DNA from: Candidatus Servula neotermitis | Lineage (GTDB): Bacteria; Actinomycetota; Actinomycetes; Actinomycetales; Bifidobacteriaceae | Direction of reading: 5' to 3' | Assembly (NCBI GenBank): GCA_031281695.1 | Contig: JAITFB010000061.1 | Location: 1 to 37,576 of the forward strand | Length of the DNA stretch: 37,576 nucleotides | Part shown: positions 7,001 through 18,000 of the stretch, piece after piece | How positions within the stretch are numbered: position 1 is the first letter of the stretch | Layout of the letters: the number at the start of each line of letters is the position of its first letter | Program-made: the position numbers and the translations under genes | The notes under the pieces: model-generated | Told to the model about the DNA's origin: nothing | The model's database searches: none | What the model saw: only the letters and a program-made list of their open reading frames with translations

Positions 7001-8419
7001 TTAATTTTGGAGATTGATGCCGCCGCTCACGCCCTGAATTTTGATATCTACAACGGGATTCCCAGGGTACGTAAAGTCATTTTCAGCATGACCTTTCAAA
7101 CCGTTTAGGTCATAACTAAGATCGCCTGATACTAAGTCGGCATCAACGTTCACCCCAGAGCCTTTGGGTAACTTGAGAGTGATATCGCTTGACACGTAGT
7201 CAATATCGATCTTCGTTGAAGGCTGAAGTTTCTCTAAATTGATTTGCGATTTGCCTGAAACCTGGTGTAGATTCATGGACGAGGTGGCTCCATTGAGGCT
7301 TAGTTCCCCAGAGACAGTGCTCAATACGAGCGTTTGCGAGTCGATTTCAGACACTTTCATATCGCCCGATACATTTTCCAAGGTCATGCTATCCCCTGAA
7401 ATATTGCCGTCAATGTCATTTACAGCGCTTAATTTGATTTGATGGTATTGTTTTTCAGGTAAATATAGTTTTACGTTCTCCGTTTCATGATTACCGAGCC
7501 AACTAAAAATTCCCGAAATAAAATTCCAATTAAAGATTCCCAAATTTTGATTGGTCAGATTGAGGGTTCGTTGATCCGAAGCATAATTCGCTTGATATCG
7601 CTGGATATTACGTCCTTGATAAGTCATATAAGGTTGTCCCGCGGTTTTTTCAATTTCGATTGACCCTGGGGAATTGACATTAATGTTCTCGACTTCGGCA
7701 GGAAATTCGAATTTAGTTTCGGATACAGTTGGTGGATTGAAATAATCTATCGCGACGAAAACGCCTGCTAAAGATATTGCGCAGGCTAACCCAGCCCCAC
7801 TGATTATATGCCAACGCTTTTTGAAAAACGGCAGGGATAAGGTTGGAGGAGTGATCCGATTGGGACTGTCGAAAATTCGTTTGTGATAGTTCAAAATACC
7901 CACGAGAAAACGAGCTTCTAATTGGGTAAATTTAATTAAGGGATAGACCAACAATAAGCCAAAAAATATCATTCCTACAATTCCGAAAGTGTAAGCAACC
8001 CCTTCGAAAGCGCTGTAGAACCAACCTGCTCCGGTTACGCTGGACACTAAATTGATTATAATATACACCGTTGCGCCGACTGTCAAAGCCAAGATCACTG
8101 CCCAGAACGTTAAAACGATAATGACTGTGACAGGAATAACCCATGAGAATACAAATACGTCCAAAACGATTAGGCCAAATTTTGACATCTCACTGTTAGT
8201 TTCGGAATTATTTTTCTCAACATCATTTTCTATATATTCTTTCGCAATCTCGAATGGTTGCCCGAGATTATTGGCGATTTGTTCTTCAGTTAAATTCGAA
8301 TCTGCTTCCTGAAAGTGTCTTTCGAATTCGCTGAGAATTTCTTTAATTTGAGGTTCGGAGGCACCGAGTAGTAACAACGCCTCCCTAAATTGTTTTAACC
8401 ACTTGGTTTTAGCATTCAT
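7001..8419 (-). CDS. DUF1700 / DUF4097 membrane protein, partner of PadR
   Basis: A 472-residue fusion. Residues 1-75 match the HAAS/DUF1700 N-terminal helical domain (LKQFREALLLL, EILSEFERHF, LGQPFEIAKEY). Four hydrophobic segments follow, around residues 82-120, 130-165 and 205-230. The rest is an extracytoplasmic DUF4097-type repetitive beta-strand domain with recurring NVSGD, TVSGEL, QVSGK and VSGDL turns every 17-20 residues, expected to form a right-handed beta solenoid. Its start lies inside the end of the PadR gene (11-base overlap) behind AAAGGAG, the usual arrangement for these pairs. DUF1700/DUF4097 proteins next to PadR regulators are common in Gram-positive bacteria and are linked to envelope stress, but no enzymatic role is established. 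Function here is inferred only from that pairing. Confidence 0.85.
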   Translation of the reverse strand: MNAKTKWLKQFREALLLLGASEPQIKEILSEFERHFQEADSNLTEEQIANNLGQPFEIAKEYIENDVEKNNSETNSEMSKFGLIVLDVFVFSWVIPVTVIIVLTFWAVILALTVGATVYIIINLVSSVTGAGWFYSAFEGVAYTFGIVGMIFFGLLLVYPLIKFTQLEARFLVGILNYHKRIFDSPNRITPPTLSLPFFKKRWHIISGAGLACAISLAGVFVAIDYFNPPTVSETKFEFPAEVENINVNSPGSIEIEKTAGQPYMTYQGRNIQRYQANYASDQRTLNLTNQNLGIFNWNFISGIFSWLGNHETENVKLYLPEKQYHQIKLSAVNDIDGNISGDSMTLENVSGDMKVSEIDSQTLVLSTVSGELSLNGATSSMNLHQVSGKSQINLEKLQPSTKIDIDYVSSDITLKLPKGSGVNVDADLVSGDLSYDLNGLKGHAENDFTYPGNPVVDIKIQGVSGGINLQN

Positions 8420-8780
8420 TATTGTCTCCTTTCTGATTGCTGTGAATAAGGTGGTTCATGGCTTTCTGGAAATCAAGCCAATCATTTTCTTGGCACTTTT
8501 TTTCTTCCATCCCAGCGTGCGTGAGTTTGTAATATTTTCGAGCTGGACCTCCGCTGGTTGAGTCTTCTAAATGACTTTCAATTAAGCCGTTGTCTTTCAG
8601 CCTTTTTAATAATGGATAGATAGTTCCTTCAGTAACACTGATGGTTTGGGATACCAGTTTAACTAATTCATAACCGTATCGATCAACGCCCTGAGCGAGA
8701 ACTTCTAGAATACAGAGCTCCAATGCCCCCTTTTTTAATTGGGTGATTGCAGCGTCACGATTGCCGAGTTTTAGTGCCAT
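8409..8780 (-). CDS. PadR family transcriptional regulator
   Basis: A 123-residue winged-helix regulator. The N-terminal PadR domain is clear: LKKGALELCILEVLAQG, DRYGYELVKLVSQ, then TEGTIYPLLKRLKDNGLIES (helix-turn-helix with the TIYPLLKRL recognition helix), the wing residues GGPARKYYKLT and a short C-terminal helix for dimerisation. The short C-terminus places it in the small PadR-s2 type. The gene overlaps the downstream DUF1700/DUF4097 gene by 11 bases, so the two are one operon and the regulator probably represses its own transcription. Such regulators usually bind an inverted repeat at their own promoter; a TTGG/CCAA repeat overlaps the likely -35 region (separate entry). The ligand is unknown. 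ATG 8780 is used; no Shine-Dalgarno is visible. Confidence 0.92.
   Translation of the reverse strand: MALKLGNRDAAITQLKKGALELCILEVLAQGVDRYGYELVKLVSQTISVTEGTIYPLLKRLKDNGLIESHLEDSTSGGPARKYYKLTHAGMEEKKCQENDWLDFQKAMNHLIHSNQKGDNNEC
8425..8432 (-). promoter_or_regulatory. Ribosome binding site of the DUF1700/DUF4097 gene
   Basis: Reads AAAGGAGA on the minus strand, five bases before ATG 8419, inside the last codons of the PadR gene. It supports coupled expression of the two genes. Confidence 0.8.
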
Positions 8781-8790
8781 ATATTATTAG

Positions 8791-8817
8791 GTTATACAAG
8801 GTAGTTGGTTAAGCCAA
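8791..8817 (-). promoter_or_regulatory. Probable padR promoter with overlapping inverted repeat
   Basis: On the minus strand TATAAC (8796-8791) lies ten bases before ATG 8780, with TTGGCT (8817-8812) as a weak -35 at 15 bases. TTGG-5-CCAA (8805-8817) overlaps that -35 and is a candidate autorepression site. Weak individually. Confidence 0.35.
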
Positions 8818-8928
8818 GTAGAATTTCAATATTATTATGAATTCTTCATGCGAAGTCGTTTTGGCGTAAGTAAATTCAATTCGCAATTAATAGTTAACAG
8901 TCCACAATCGGTGATTTTATCTGTCATA

Positions 8929-8938
8929 GCGTTAACGC
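8929..8938. repeat. GCGTTAACGC palindrome upstream of padR
   Basis: A perfect ten-base palindrome in the gap between ppa and padR, about 150 bases upstream of the PadR start. It could be chance or a regulator site. Confidence 0.35.
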
Positions 8939-9026
8939 ATATATTTTGGATTTAGTACTGTTACGGAATCAAATCATCTACCTGAAATGATAATTCTCAG
9001 TCCTCAAAATCTAATGTAATTATTGA

Positions 9027-9040
9027 TTATCAATTGATAA
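9027..9040. repeat. TTATCAATTGATAA palindrome downstream of ppa
   Basis: A perfect 14-base palindrome 25 bases past the pyrophosphatase stop codon, in AT-rich sequence with further ATTGAT copies nearby. Its AT content makes it a poor terminator stem. Confidence 0.35.
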
Positions 9041-9064
9041 CTATAAATTGGAAGCGCTGGCTAG

Positions 9065-9556
9065 CTAGGTGGCCCAAAATCTTTTCTTAGAGTTTTCCAC
9101 TTCTCGTTCAGCAGGATCGCGATCCAACCAAGTTAATGTATCATGAACATTTTTGTCGGGTTCTAACTCTTTATATACTTCAAAAAAGTGTTTTATTTCA
9201 TTGCGGTGACTTTGAGGAATGTCGCTTAAATTTTGGTAGTGGTCAAAGCGTGGATCTTCAGCAGGAACACAAATAATTTTATCATCGCCGCCAGCTTCGT
9301 CAGTCATATCTAACATAGCAATTGCGCGGCAAAGAATTAGACAACCAGGAAAAGTTGATTCCTCAAGTAACACTAGCGCATCTAAAGGATCGCCATCTTC
9401 TCCTAAAGTCTCTTCGATGAACCCATAGTCGTTGGGGTAAGATGTCGAAGTAAAAAGTCGTCGATCCAATTTCATGCGATGTTTTGCATGGTCGAATTCA
9501 TACTTGTTTCTCGATCCTTGGGGGATTTCAATGGTAACCCAAAATTTCATTGTCAT
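9065..9556 (-). CDS. ppa: Inorganic pyrophosphatase (family I)
   Basis: Hydrolyses pyrophosphate to two phosphates in the cytoplasm, pulling forward activation reactions, including amino-acid adenylation by an NRPS and by tRNA synthetases. At 163 residues it has the single-domain bacterial length. The signature DGDPLDA (Asp54, Asp56, Asp59) is complete. VTIEIPQGSRNKYEFD opens the protein, YPNDYGFIEETLG precedes the signature, and GGDDKIICVP with IKHFFEVYKELEP follow. The GGDDK form and the short C-terminus resemble actinobacterial enzymes. Two in-frame ATGs are close together, at 9556 and 9550; the second (MKFWVTIEIP) matches the family better, so the first two residues are uncertain. It is divergent from the phosphopantetheinyl transferase, with about 80 bases between start codons. 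This is a housekeeping gene, not specifically a cluster gene. Confidence 0.96.
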   Translation of the reverse strand: MTMKFWVTIEIPQGSRNKYEFDHAKHRMKLDRRLFTSTSYPNDYGFIEETLGEDGDPLDALVLLEESTFPGCLILCRAIAMLDMTDEAGGDDKIICVPAEDPRFDHYQNLSDIPQSHRNEIKHFFEVYKELEPDKNVHDTLTWLDRDPAEREVENSKKRFWAT

Positions 9557-9595
9557 ATTTTATTCCAATTATTAGTTTAATCATTTTTTGAACAA

Positions 9596-9630
9596 TTGAC
9601 ATAATCTGTGACTCGATTTTTAGGTAAAAT
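9596..9630 (+). promoter_or_regulatory. Promoter region of the phosphopantetheinyl transferase gene
   Basis: A consensus TTGACA is at 9596-9601 and TAAAAT at 9625-9630, seven bases before ATG 9638. The two are 23 bases apart, too far for one standard promoter. Either TAAAAT acts with extended or no -35 contact and gives a leaderless mRNA, or TTGACA pairs with the weaker TTAGGT at 9620. Both place the start just before 9638. Confidence 0.45.
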
Positions 9631-9637
9631 TTCATAT

Positions 9638-10252
9638 ATGGCTATGATTTTTTATCATCAATTCCAGCCTAGAGATTTGACTGAAAGCAATCTGAATAGT
9701 TTGATTCATAAATTACCCGATTTTCGAAAACGTCAAGCTCAACAGTATTATTTCTCGGAAGATACTTGGCTTTCGGTGACTGGTTTTTTATTATTAGCTT
9801 TTGCTTTAGGATATGTGCCGGAATCCTTTTCGTATAATCAATATGGAAAACCTGAATTAGAAGGAGTCTGTTTTAATATTAGTCACACAGCGGGATCGGC
9901 TTGCGTTTTGATCGATTCGCAGATGTGCGGCGTGGATATTGAAAAATTTACCAAGACTCCGCCGTGGGAGATTATGCCGCAAGTTTTTACGCGTGGAGAA
10001 ATTTCTTGGATTGGGCGAGAGCCGTTGAAATTTTGGGAAGTTTGGACAAGTAAAGAGAGTTGGGTCAAATTCTGGGGTAAGGGATTGTCGTTTCCGATAC
10101 CTCTCAATGAATGCAGCGTGAGCGGTTATCCTATCCAGACTTTTATGCTCAAAGAGCATTTGATTTCAGCATGTTTGATGCTCAGGCGTGGTCAAAGTGT
10201 TTCCGATATTCAGCTTCAATCTGTTTCATTTGACCAACTTATGTCTATTTAA
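9638..10252 (+). CDS. Sfp-type 4'-phosphopantetheinyl transferase
   Basis: Transfers phosphopantetheine from coenzyme A to the serine of carrier domains, turning an apo-NRPS into its active form. From ATG 9638 the protein is 204 residues. Motifs: FNISHTAG; GVDIEKF with metal ligands Asp100 and Glu102; and WTSKESWVKFWGKGL with Trp136, Lys139 and Glu140. These are the three classical Sfp-type motifs, and the broad-substrate size fits secondary metabolism and not AcpS. An upstream GTG at 9608 would add ten residues, but ATG 9638 sits seven bases after TAAAAT, and MIFYHQF is a plausible N-terminus. It ends 62 bases before the giant NRPS on the same strand. Its only visible likely clients are the six carrier domains of that NRPS, so it is probably the dedicated activator. 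Confidence 0.93.
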   Translation: MAMIFYHQFQPRDLTESNLNSLIHKLPDFRKRQAQQYYFSEDTWLSVTGFLLLAFALGYVPESFSYNQYGKPELEGVCFNISHTAGSACVLIDSQMCGVDIEKFTKTPPWEIMPQVFTRGEISWIGREPLKFWEVWTSKESWVKFWGKGLSFPIPLNECSVSGYPIQTFMLKEHLISACLMLRRGQSVSDIQLQSVSFDQLMSI

Positions 10253-10271
10253 TTTGTTTTTGAAAGTTTTC

Positions 10272-10301
10272 TTGAGGCCGATTTTTAAGCTAAGCTATAA
10301 T
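10272..10301 (+). promoter_or_regulatory. NRPS promoter
   Basis: TTGAGG (10272-10277), 18-base spacer, TATAAT (10296-10301). Transcription would begin near 10308, leaving a leader of about seven bases before ATG 10315 and no Shine-Dalgarno. The NRPS therefore appears to have its own promoter in the 62-base gap after the PPTase gene, besides possible read-through. Confidence 0.65.
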
Positions 10302-10314
10302 CAAGCGAATAAAA

Positions 10315-12024
10315 ATGGGTCAGAGTCTAATGAGCGGTTCTAACAGTCGAACGGTTCTCGAGCAATTTATATATAATGTTGAACGCGATCCTGAGCGACC
10401 TATTCTTTATTTTGGGGAAACTCCGATTAGCATGGGTCAAATTGAAGAATTGTCTAACAAAATCGCGACCTACTTAGAAAAGAAATTGTTAGCTACCGAT
10501 CAAATTATTCCCATTCAGCTAGATAAGAGCGCTGAAGCGGTCGCGGCCATAATGGCTATATGGAAACTCGGAAAGGCTTATTCATATCATGACTTAGAAG
10601 CGCCAGCTGACAAAGTCGAATTTGTGCGTAAACAGCTCAATGCTTCGTTAGTGATTAACGCGGATATCATTCAACAAGTTGGTTCGATTGAGCCAAAAAT
10701 TTATCGTCCCGAGTTGAATCCGACTTCGATTGCCTGCGTACTTTACACTTCGGGAACGACATCAGATCCTAAAGGAGTGGTCTTGACTCACCAAAATCTT
10801 TTATTAGAAGTCCAAGACGTCGATTTGATTTATCAAAATTATCAAAACATATTGTGTATAGCTCCTTTTTCCTTTATCGCAGGTCAACTGATGCTTTTTT
10901 TGGCTTTGTATTACGCTAAGCCTACTTTAATTCCACCCACGGTTACAGACCCAGGGGCACTTTTAGGTTATATTAAAACTCATAACATTGAAGCCGGTTT
11001 CTTGCCACCGCAGTTAGCGGGCATGTTTTTGCAATTTGCCGATGGGTTGATGAAAATTGTTTTGATGTCGAGTGATAAAGCTGATAATATTGTTGCTTAT
11101 CGATCCGATCTTTATAATTGTTACGCTGCGACCGAAACCACTGCGGTTTCGACGTATTTCAAAGTCGACCGAGCCTATCCTTCGACTCCAGTTGGTCGAA
11201 CTTTCGAGCATTATCGCATTTATTTAGTTAATGATGAATTTCAATCAATCACAGAGCCTGATGTAATGGGTGAAATTTTGATTGCTGGAAATGTAGCTTC
11301 GGGGTATTATAAAAATCCAGAGTTGACGCGCGAAAGATTTATATCCAACCCCTTTTCGCAAGATTTGGGTTTTGAACGAGCTTTTTTAACTGGAGATGTG
11401 GGCTATTTTGACCAAAATGGCGATTTAGTATATGTTCAGCGCAAAGATTTTATGTTTAATGTCCATGGTCGAAGAGTGGAACCGACTGAAATTGAAGAAG
11501 CCTTGAAAAATATTGACTATGTAAAAGATGCTGTTGTTGCGCCGTTTGATATTTCAGATAAAACTGGAATCGCTAACGATTTAGCCATCTACGCTGGTAT
11601 TGTGACCGATCAAAGCAGTATCGATGAACCGACGATTAAACAAGAAGCTGCGCAATATTTGAAGCCTTACATGATTCCAGCTGTATTTCAAAAAATCGAT
11701 AAAGTACCTTTAAATGATCGCGGGAAACTCGATCGAAATGCCATTTTGCCCGCAGACGTCGAACATTTAGGTGAAGAAAAACATGAACAGGTTTTGCCTC
11801 AAACTATGAGCGAATTACAGGTTTTAGGTATTGTAGCTGAACTGATTCAAAAACCTAATATATCAGTTACTGAAGATTTGACACACTTTGGACTGAACTC
11901 GATCTCGGCTATGACTTTATCGGCTCAAATTTTAGAAAAAACTCATAAAGATCTAAAAATCACCGACTTGATTCAAGATCCGACTATTAGGAATATCGCC
12001 GCTCTGATTGATCAGTCACCTAAA
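10315..12024 (+). other. NRPS loading module A1-T1
   Basis: No condensation domain precedes A1, so this module starts synthesis. The position equivalent to Asp235 of GrsA, which holds the alpha-amino group, is Ser186 in APFSFIAGQ. The remaining pocket reads F187, G190, F229, L250, S252, C269, A277, V278, ending with Lys471. The A5 motif is YAATE in place of YGPTE. T1 has GLNSI around Ser529, unlike the LGGDSIKAI of the other five carriers and closer to aryl- or acyl-carrier forms. I infer activation of a carboxylic acid lacking an alpha-amine (aryl, short acyl or hydroxy acid). The exact acid is not readable. Confidence 0.75.
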
Positions 12025-15000
12025 GTTGAAACCCAAACTTATCCCAAACTCGATCAATATTTACTCAAAGACAATCAATTGTCAATTTATTTCGATTTAT
12101 TACAACATCCTGAGTCGAATGCTTACAACATACCTTTTACAATTCAAAGCGATCAGCCTGAAGTGGCCCTGGAGGCTGTTCGACAGGCTATTAATTATCA
12201 CAACTATTTGAAAGCAACGGTCAAAGCCCAAGAGGATGGAGTTTATTTGGTGCGTCATGATTCCGCCGAAGTGGTAGTTGAAAATTTAGATCAACCTTAC
12301 GCTCCAATTGCTTTTGATCTGGGTCAACGGCTTTATCGGGTGGCACTATATCAAAATACGATTTATTTGGATTTTTCGCATTTAGTTTTTGATGGAGCAA
12401 GCGTAGATATTTTCGCTCAAACTTATGAAACTGTTTTGCACGGTCAAGTTCTTCCTCCAGCTCCTGATGAATTTATTACTCATTTGATTGAAGAAGGGGA
12501 AAACGACCAAGATTATTACGATCTTCAATTAAGTTCAGTCGATCAGCCCTCGATTTTACGCACTGATCGTCAGCTCCAAAATCATAACAGTCAACGTCAA
12601 TTTATCAAGCTTCCTAAAGCTTCAGTTGGAAAAGCTAGGAATTATAATAATTATTTTATGCAGGCTTTATTGGAGTCCTTGAAACTGTTTACGGCTTATG
12701 ATGGTTCAGATCATCTTCTAATTTCCAGTTCCATTCAAAACCGAGATAATCGTACGCTAAATCATTTGGGTATGTTTGTTAAAACTTTACCTTTGGCATT
12801 GCCAAAGAACTTTTTCAACACTGCTGACAGTCATTTTACGGATTCTAATCAAAACACTAACCCTCTTAAGTCCGATTCTATTGCTGAAAATGCAACTGAT
12901 AGCTCCATTATAGAGGACGCAGCGGTTGGACTAATGAATCATCCTTTTTATTCGTTGGCTCAAATGACCAAGTCGAAAGGTTTTATCCCGCAAATTAATT
13001 ATACATTTAGAGGCGCGTTAATTGATCATGGTGCAGCGATTCAACCGATTTTAGAGTATAAAAATTATCCTCAATTTCCTGTTTCGGTTGAGATTGATGA
13101 CGATTTGAATAATTTTTATATTACAGTTGAGTATGATTCTGCTTGGTACCGAGAAACTACCATTAAGTCCTGGGTAGATAATTTTACAGCACTTATAAAA
13201 AAACCTTATTTGCCGATTGCGCCAGTTCCAGAATATCAACCGATTCTAAAAAAAAACTTAATTGAGCTTTTCGAAGAACAAGTCCAAAAAACTCCTGATA
13301 TTGTCGCGTTAGTCTGCCAAGGGGTTCGCTTTACTTATGTGGAATTAAACGAACGCGCTAATCAGCTTGCAAATTATTTAACTTCCTTGCATCGTATTCA
13401 TCCTAATGATAAAATTGTTTTGCTCTTACCGCGCGACGAAAATATGGTTATTGCGATGCTGGCTGCATTCAAAACCAACGCTGCTTATGTTCCAGTGGCG
13501 ATTGATGTTCCTCCTAAACGTTTAGAGCGGATTTTGCAAGATACTCAGCCAGTTTGCATTCTAACTTCCAGCGCAGTCAATTACCCATTGTTGATCAATC
13601 AAAATGATAATCAACCAACGCCTAATTCTCAATTCATAGCTGCAAAAGTTTATAATTTGGATCAACTGGATCTTTCTTCTTGTTCAAAAGATTCTCCGCT
13701 TAGATCAGTTGGGGTTGATGATTTGGCTTACATAATTTATACTTCTGGAACGACCGGCACCCCTAAAGGTGTGATGCTCAGGCATTGGGGGGTGGTCAAT
13801 ACGATTTTAGATCAAATCCAGCGTTATAACTTGGTGAACGTGACTGGTCGAGGCGCTTTGGCATATGCTCAATACGTTTTTGATGCTTCAGTTTCGGAAA
13901 TTTTTTGCGCTTTACTGTCTGGAAACACTTTGCATGTAATTGATGATGATATTCGCTTAGACTACGTTAAATTGAGTCAATACATTCGCGAGCAAGCAAT
14001 TTATTTGGCTACCATACCCCCTGCTTTATTGGAACATAATGACATCTTGGCTTTAAATACGTTGGTTGTGGCCGGAGAAAGCGCCAGCCAAAATGTAATT
14101 GACCTTTATACAAAGTCTGCAGTGCGTTTAGTCAACGGTTATGGTCCTACGGAAGTGTCAATCTGCGCGACTACGCATACTTACCTCCCAGGAGATTTAG
14201 CTACTATTATCGGCCAGCCTCTGGCTAATACTCAAATTTACTTACTGGATGAAAATTTACAACCAGTTCCTCCTGGCGCGGCGGGGGAATTATATGTTTC
14301 AGGGTTGGGGTTGGCTTTAGGATATTTGAATAACCCTGAACTGACCAGCCAAAGTTTTATCCCTAACCCTTTTTATGATCGCATCCGAGATGATTCTTGT
14401 TTTGAGACCATGTATCGCACTGGAGATTTGGCTTTGCGTCTGGCTAACGGAAATTTTCAATATTTGTCTAGGATTGACGACCAAGTTAAAATTCGCGGAT
14501 TTCGGATCGAACTGTCCGAAATCTCTAAAGTATTAGAGCAATTTCCTTCCATCCAACAAGCTGTGGTGATTGCTCAAGATCAGCGTTTATTGGCGTATTA
14601 TGTTGCTGACATCACTGATGCGTTGACCAGGGTAACTGCCAGCATGACCAGTGCTGGCAGTTCAATTGGCGTCATCTCTTCCGAGAGTGACTCAGTTATC
14701 AATACGGGTATTGACGCTAAAGCGCATTTGGACGAATTGGATCATCAAAAACTGATCGAGCACTTGAAGAAATACTTACCAGACTATATGATTCCAACGT
14801 CCTTCCAGCGCATTGATCGAATTCCTTTAACCAGTAGCGGTAAGATAAATATTTCAGCTCTTCCCTCTATTAGTTTGGTCCAAAAGGTCTATCAAGCTCC
14901 GCGAACTGAAGTCGAGCAAAATTTACAAACTGCCTTTCAATCGGTCTTGGGCGTTGCGCAAGTTTCGATTGATGACGATTTCTTTTATTTAGGCGGAGAT

Positions 15001-18000
15001 TCAATCAAAGCCATTCAATTAGTCAATTATTTGACCAGTCATTTTAATTATCACCTCAAAGCCGCGGAAATTTTCAAATCCAAAACCATAGTTGAGTTGT
15101 CTCATTTAGTAAAACTTGAAGATCGGACTGAAATTGTCCAAGAAAACGGAGAACTCAACGGTGAGATTCCGAAACTTCCTATTCAGTCGCACTTTTTTGA
15201 GCTAAATTATCCTAACTCAAATTATTTTAATCAAGCTTTTATGGTTCAACTTACTGCTGACTTGGATTTAGAACTGCTTAAACAATCTTTATTGCATTTA
15301 TTCAACCAACATGATATTCTTCGAGCAATTTATCCCAAGTCAATTGGTCAATATCAGCCCTATTTAGAAAATATTGCCTTGAATATTTTGACACCGGTTA
15401 CACCAGATTCCACCATTTATCGTTTGAGCCCTGCTTATACGCCTAATCATTTTGGATCCAGCGCCGACCGTCGAGAGTCAACCGATCCTTTTGACTCGCC
15501 CGCATGGGATTTACATGAATATTTGGACGATGTACAAGCTCATTTTGATTTGGCAACCAGCTTATACTCCATCACCTTGATCCAAAATGATCCGCCATTA
15601 TTGCATTTTGCTTTCCACCATCTAGTTATCGACGCAGTGTCTTGGCGGATTTTGGTTTCCGATTTGAATACAATTTATCAGCAATTGAGACAAGGCCAAC
15701 CAGTGGAATTACCAGCTAAACTGACATCTTATCGACAATGGGCTGAATCGGTTGTTGATTATTCTGTTTACGCGAGCCAAATCGAATTAGAACATTTCGA
15801 TCAAATTAATCAGAAGGTGCTAACTTATAACGAGTCGCTCCAAACCATGAAACGCTCGAGTAGAGCTGAAAAATGTACTATATTGCTCGATCGAGAAATT
15901 AGCTCGAAATTGATGCATAGAAATGATGTCAACGCTGTTTTAATCACGGCTTTGGCGTGGCCTTTAGCGAAAATTACTAACAGTGAAACCAATTATTTAG
16001 CATTTGAGTCACATGGGCGAGCCGAATTGCCTGGGACTAATGTGACTAATACTGTGGGCTGGTTTACTGCCGAATATCCTTTGTCGCTTCATAAAACCAC
16101 AACTATCTTAGGTTCATATTTGAATTTAGTCGATCAATTGAATCAAGTTCAAAATTTTGGAATTGCTTATGGAGCGAAATATGGGTACGCGCATTTACCG
16201 AAGATTACTTTCAATTACTTAGGCGATCTATCTAGCTCTTTAGAACAATCGGATCAATTTCATTTAGTTAATCATTATGTTGGTAAAACAGTAGGCGACA
16301 ACAATCTTTCGACAGATTTAATCATTTTAAACGGGGCAATGGTGGATCATCAGTTGGAATTTCAAATAGAAACTCGATTAGACGCCGCTCAGTCGCAGAC
16401 TTTCGCTCAAGATTTTCAAAAATCGTTAGGTGAAACCATTGATTTTGTATCTTCGATGAGCGATATTTACGTTAAGGCCAGCCCTTTGCAAACTGGATTT
16501 TTGACTCATTCTTTGACTCAAGGCGAACACGACGATGCTTATAATATTACAGTAGCCTTTGATCACCACGTTGCTATAGATAGAGCAGTTTATCAAAAAG
16601 CTTGGCGCTTGGCTCAAAAAAAATATCCTGCGCTTAGACTCAATCTAGAGCTGGTGGATGGACAAATTTATCAAAAAATTCCACGTCAGTCGAATTTGGA
16701 TTTTCGTTATCTGGATTTAACTCAGCCTGATTCCAGCTCTTCGACTCCAGTCAATGGCTCCGTCGATGGGGTCGAGGATCGAATTCGCTCGATTATTCAA
16801 GCCGACCGGCAAGAACCTTACGATTTGACTAAAGATGTTTTGTTTAGAGTGTATTTGCTCAAACGTAGTGAACGCGAATTTACCACGATTTTGTCCAGTC
16901 ATCACGCGATTTTGGACGGTTGGTCGAACTCAGTGTTATTAGCTTTCGTAAATGACGCTTATCGTAAGCTGTTGAGTGGTCAAGCTGTGGATACAAGCGA
17001 GGACGTAGCTTATTTGGAGACGGAACAATATTTAGCAACGCACCCTTCTAGTCAAGCATTTTGGGACGAATATTTAAGTGATTTTGAAGTTGATGAAAAT
17101 TATCAAGCGCTTTTAAGACCGGAGCAACAGTCAGTCAATTTGCTGGAGTATAAATTAATCAAAAAGTCTCAGGATCGATCTATTCATATCGGGGGAGCTT
17201 TGTATGAGCAGTTGCAAGATTTTTCAAAGCAGCATGCGATTACTATGGGGACAGTCTTACAATATGCAACTCATCAAATGCTGAAGGTTTACTATCACGC
17301 TTCATCTACTTCGTTGGGGATTGTTCATTCTGGAAGAAATTGGCCTATTGATCATTTAGACCAGAGCGTGGGGTTGTTTATTAATACTTCGCCTCAAATT
17401 TTTGATCATCAAGTTGACCTGTCTATACTTGACGCTTTAACCAAATTGCAAAATCAAACTCAAAAACTCATCGAACATTCGATTATTCCACTGGCTCAAA
17501 TCCAAAAACGCTCGGAGCGCTTGTTTTCCACTTTGTTCGTGTTTGAAAATTATCCAATCGACCAACAATTACGCAATGATCCAGATTTAACTTTTAGAAC
17601 AACAATTGAAAAATTGGATTATCCCATTACTGTGGTTACCTCGGTTGGCGAAGACATTTCTTTTACGATCAAATATGCCCAAGAGTTATTTTTGGAAACC
17701 AAAATTGATCAGTTGCTGGCTTTTATTCCGCGAGTTTTACAAGAAATCATTACTAAAACTCAAATTAGCCAGATTGAATATATTGATACAGTCCCTCAGT
17801 TACAATACACTGAAATTCCCAATCAAACCTTGGTAGATTTATTTGAACAACAAGTCGAACGTTCTCCCGATCGATCGGCTTTAATCTTCAATGGGCGGAT
17901 TCTTACTTATAGAGAGTTGAATCAACGAGTTAATCAATTAGCCAATTTTTTAATTGATCATCATAAAATCCAGCCTAACGATAAAATTGTTTTAGTTTTA

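Noticed and set aside
9608-9637. GTG 9608 as the phosphopantetheinyl transferase start
   Set aside because: It would place the TAAAAT box inside the gene. ATG 9638 has the right spacing and gives a normal N-terminus.
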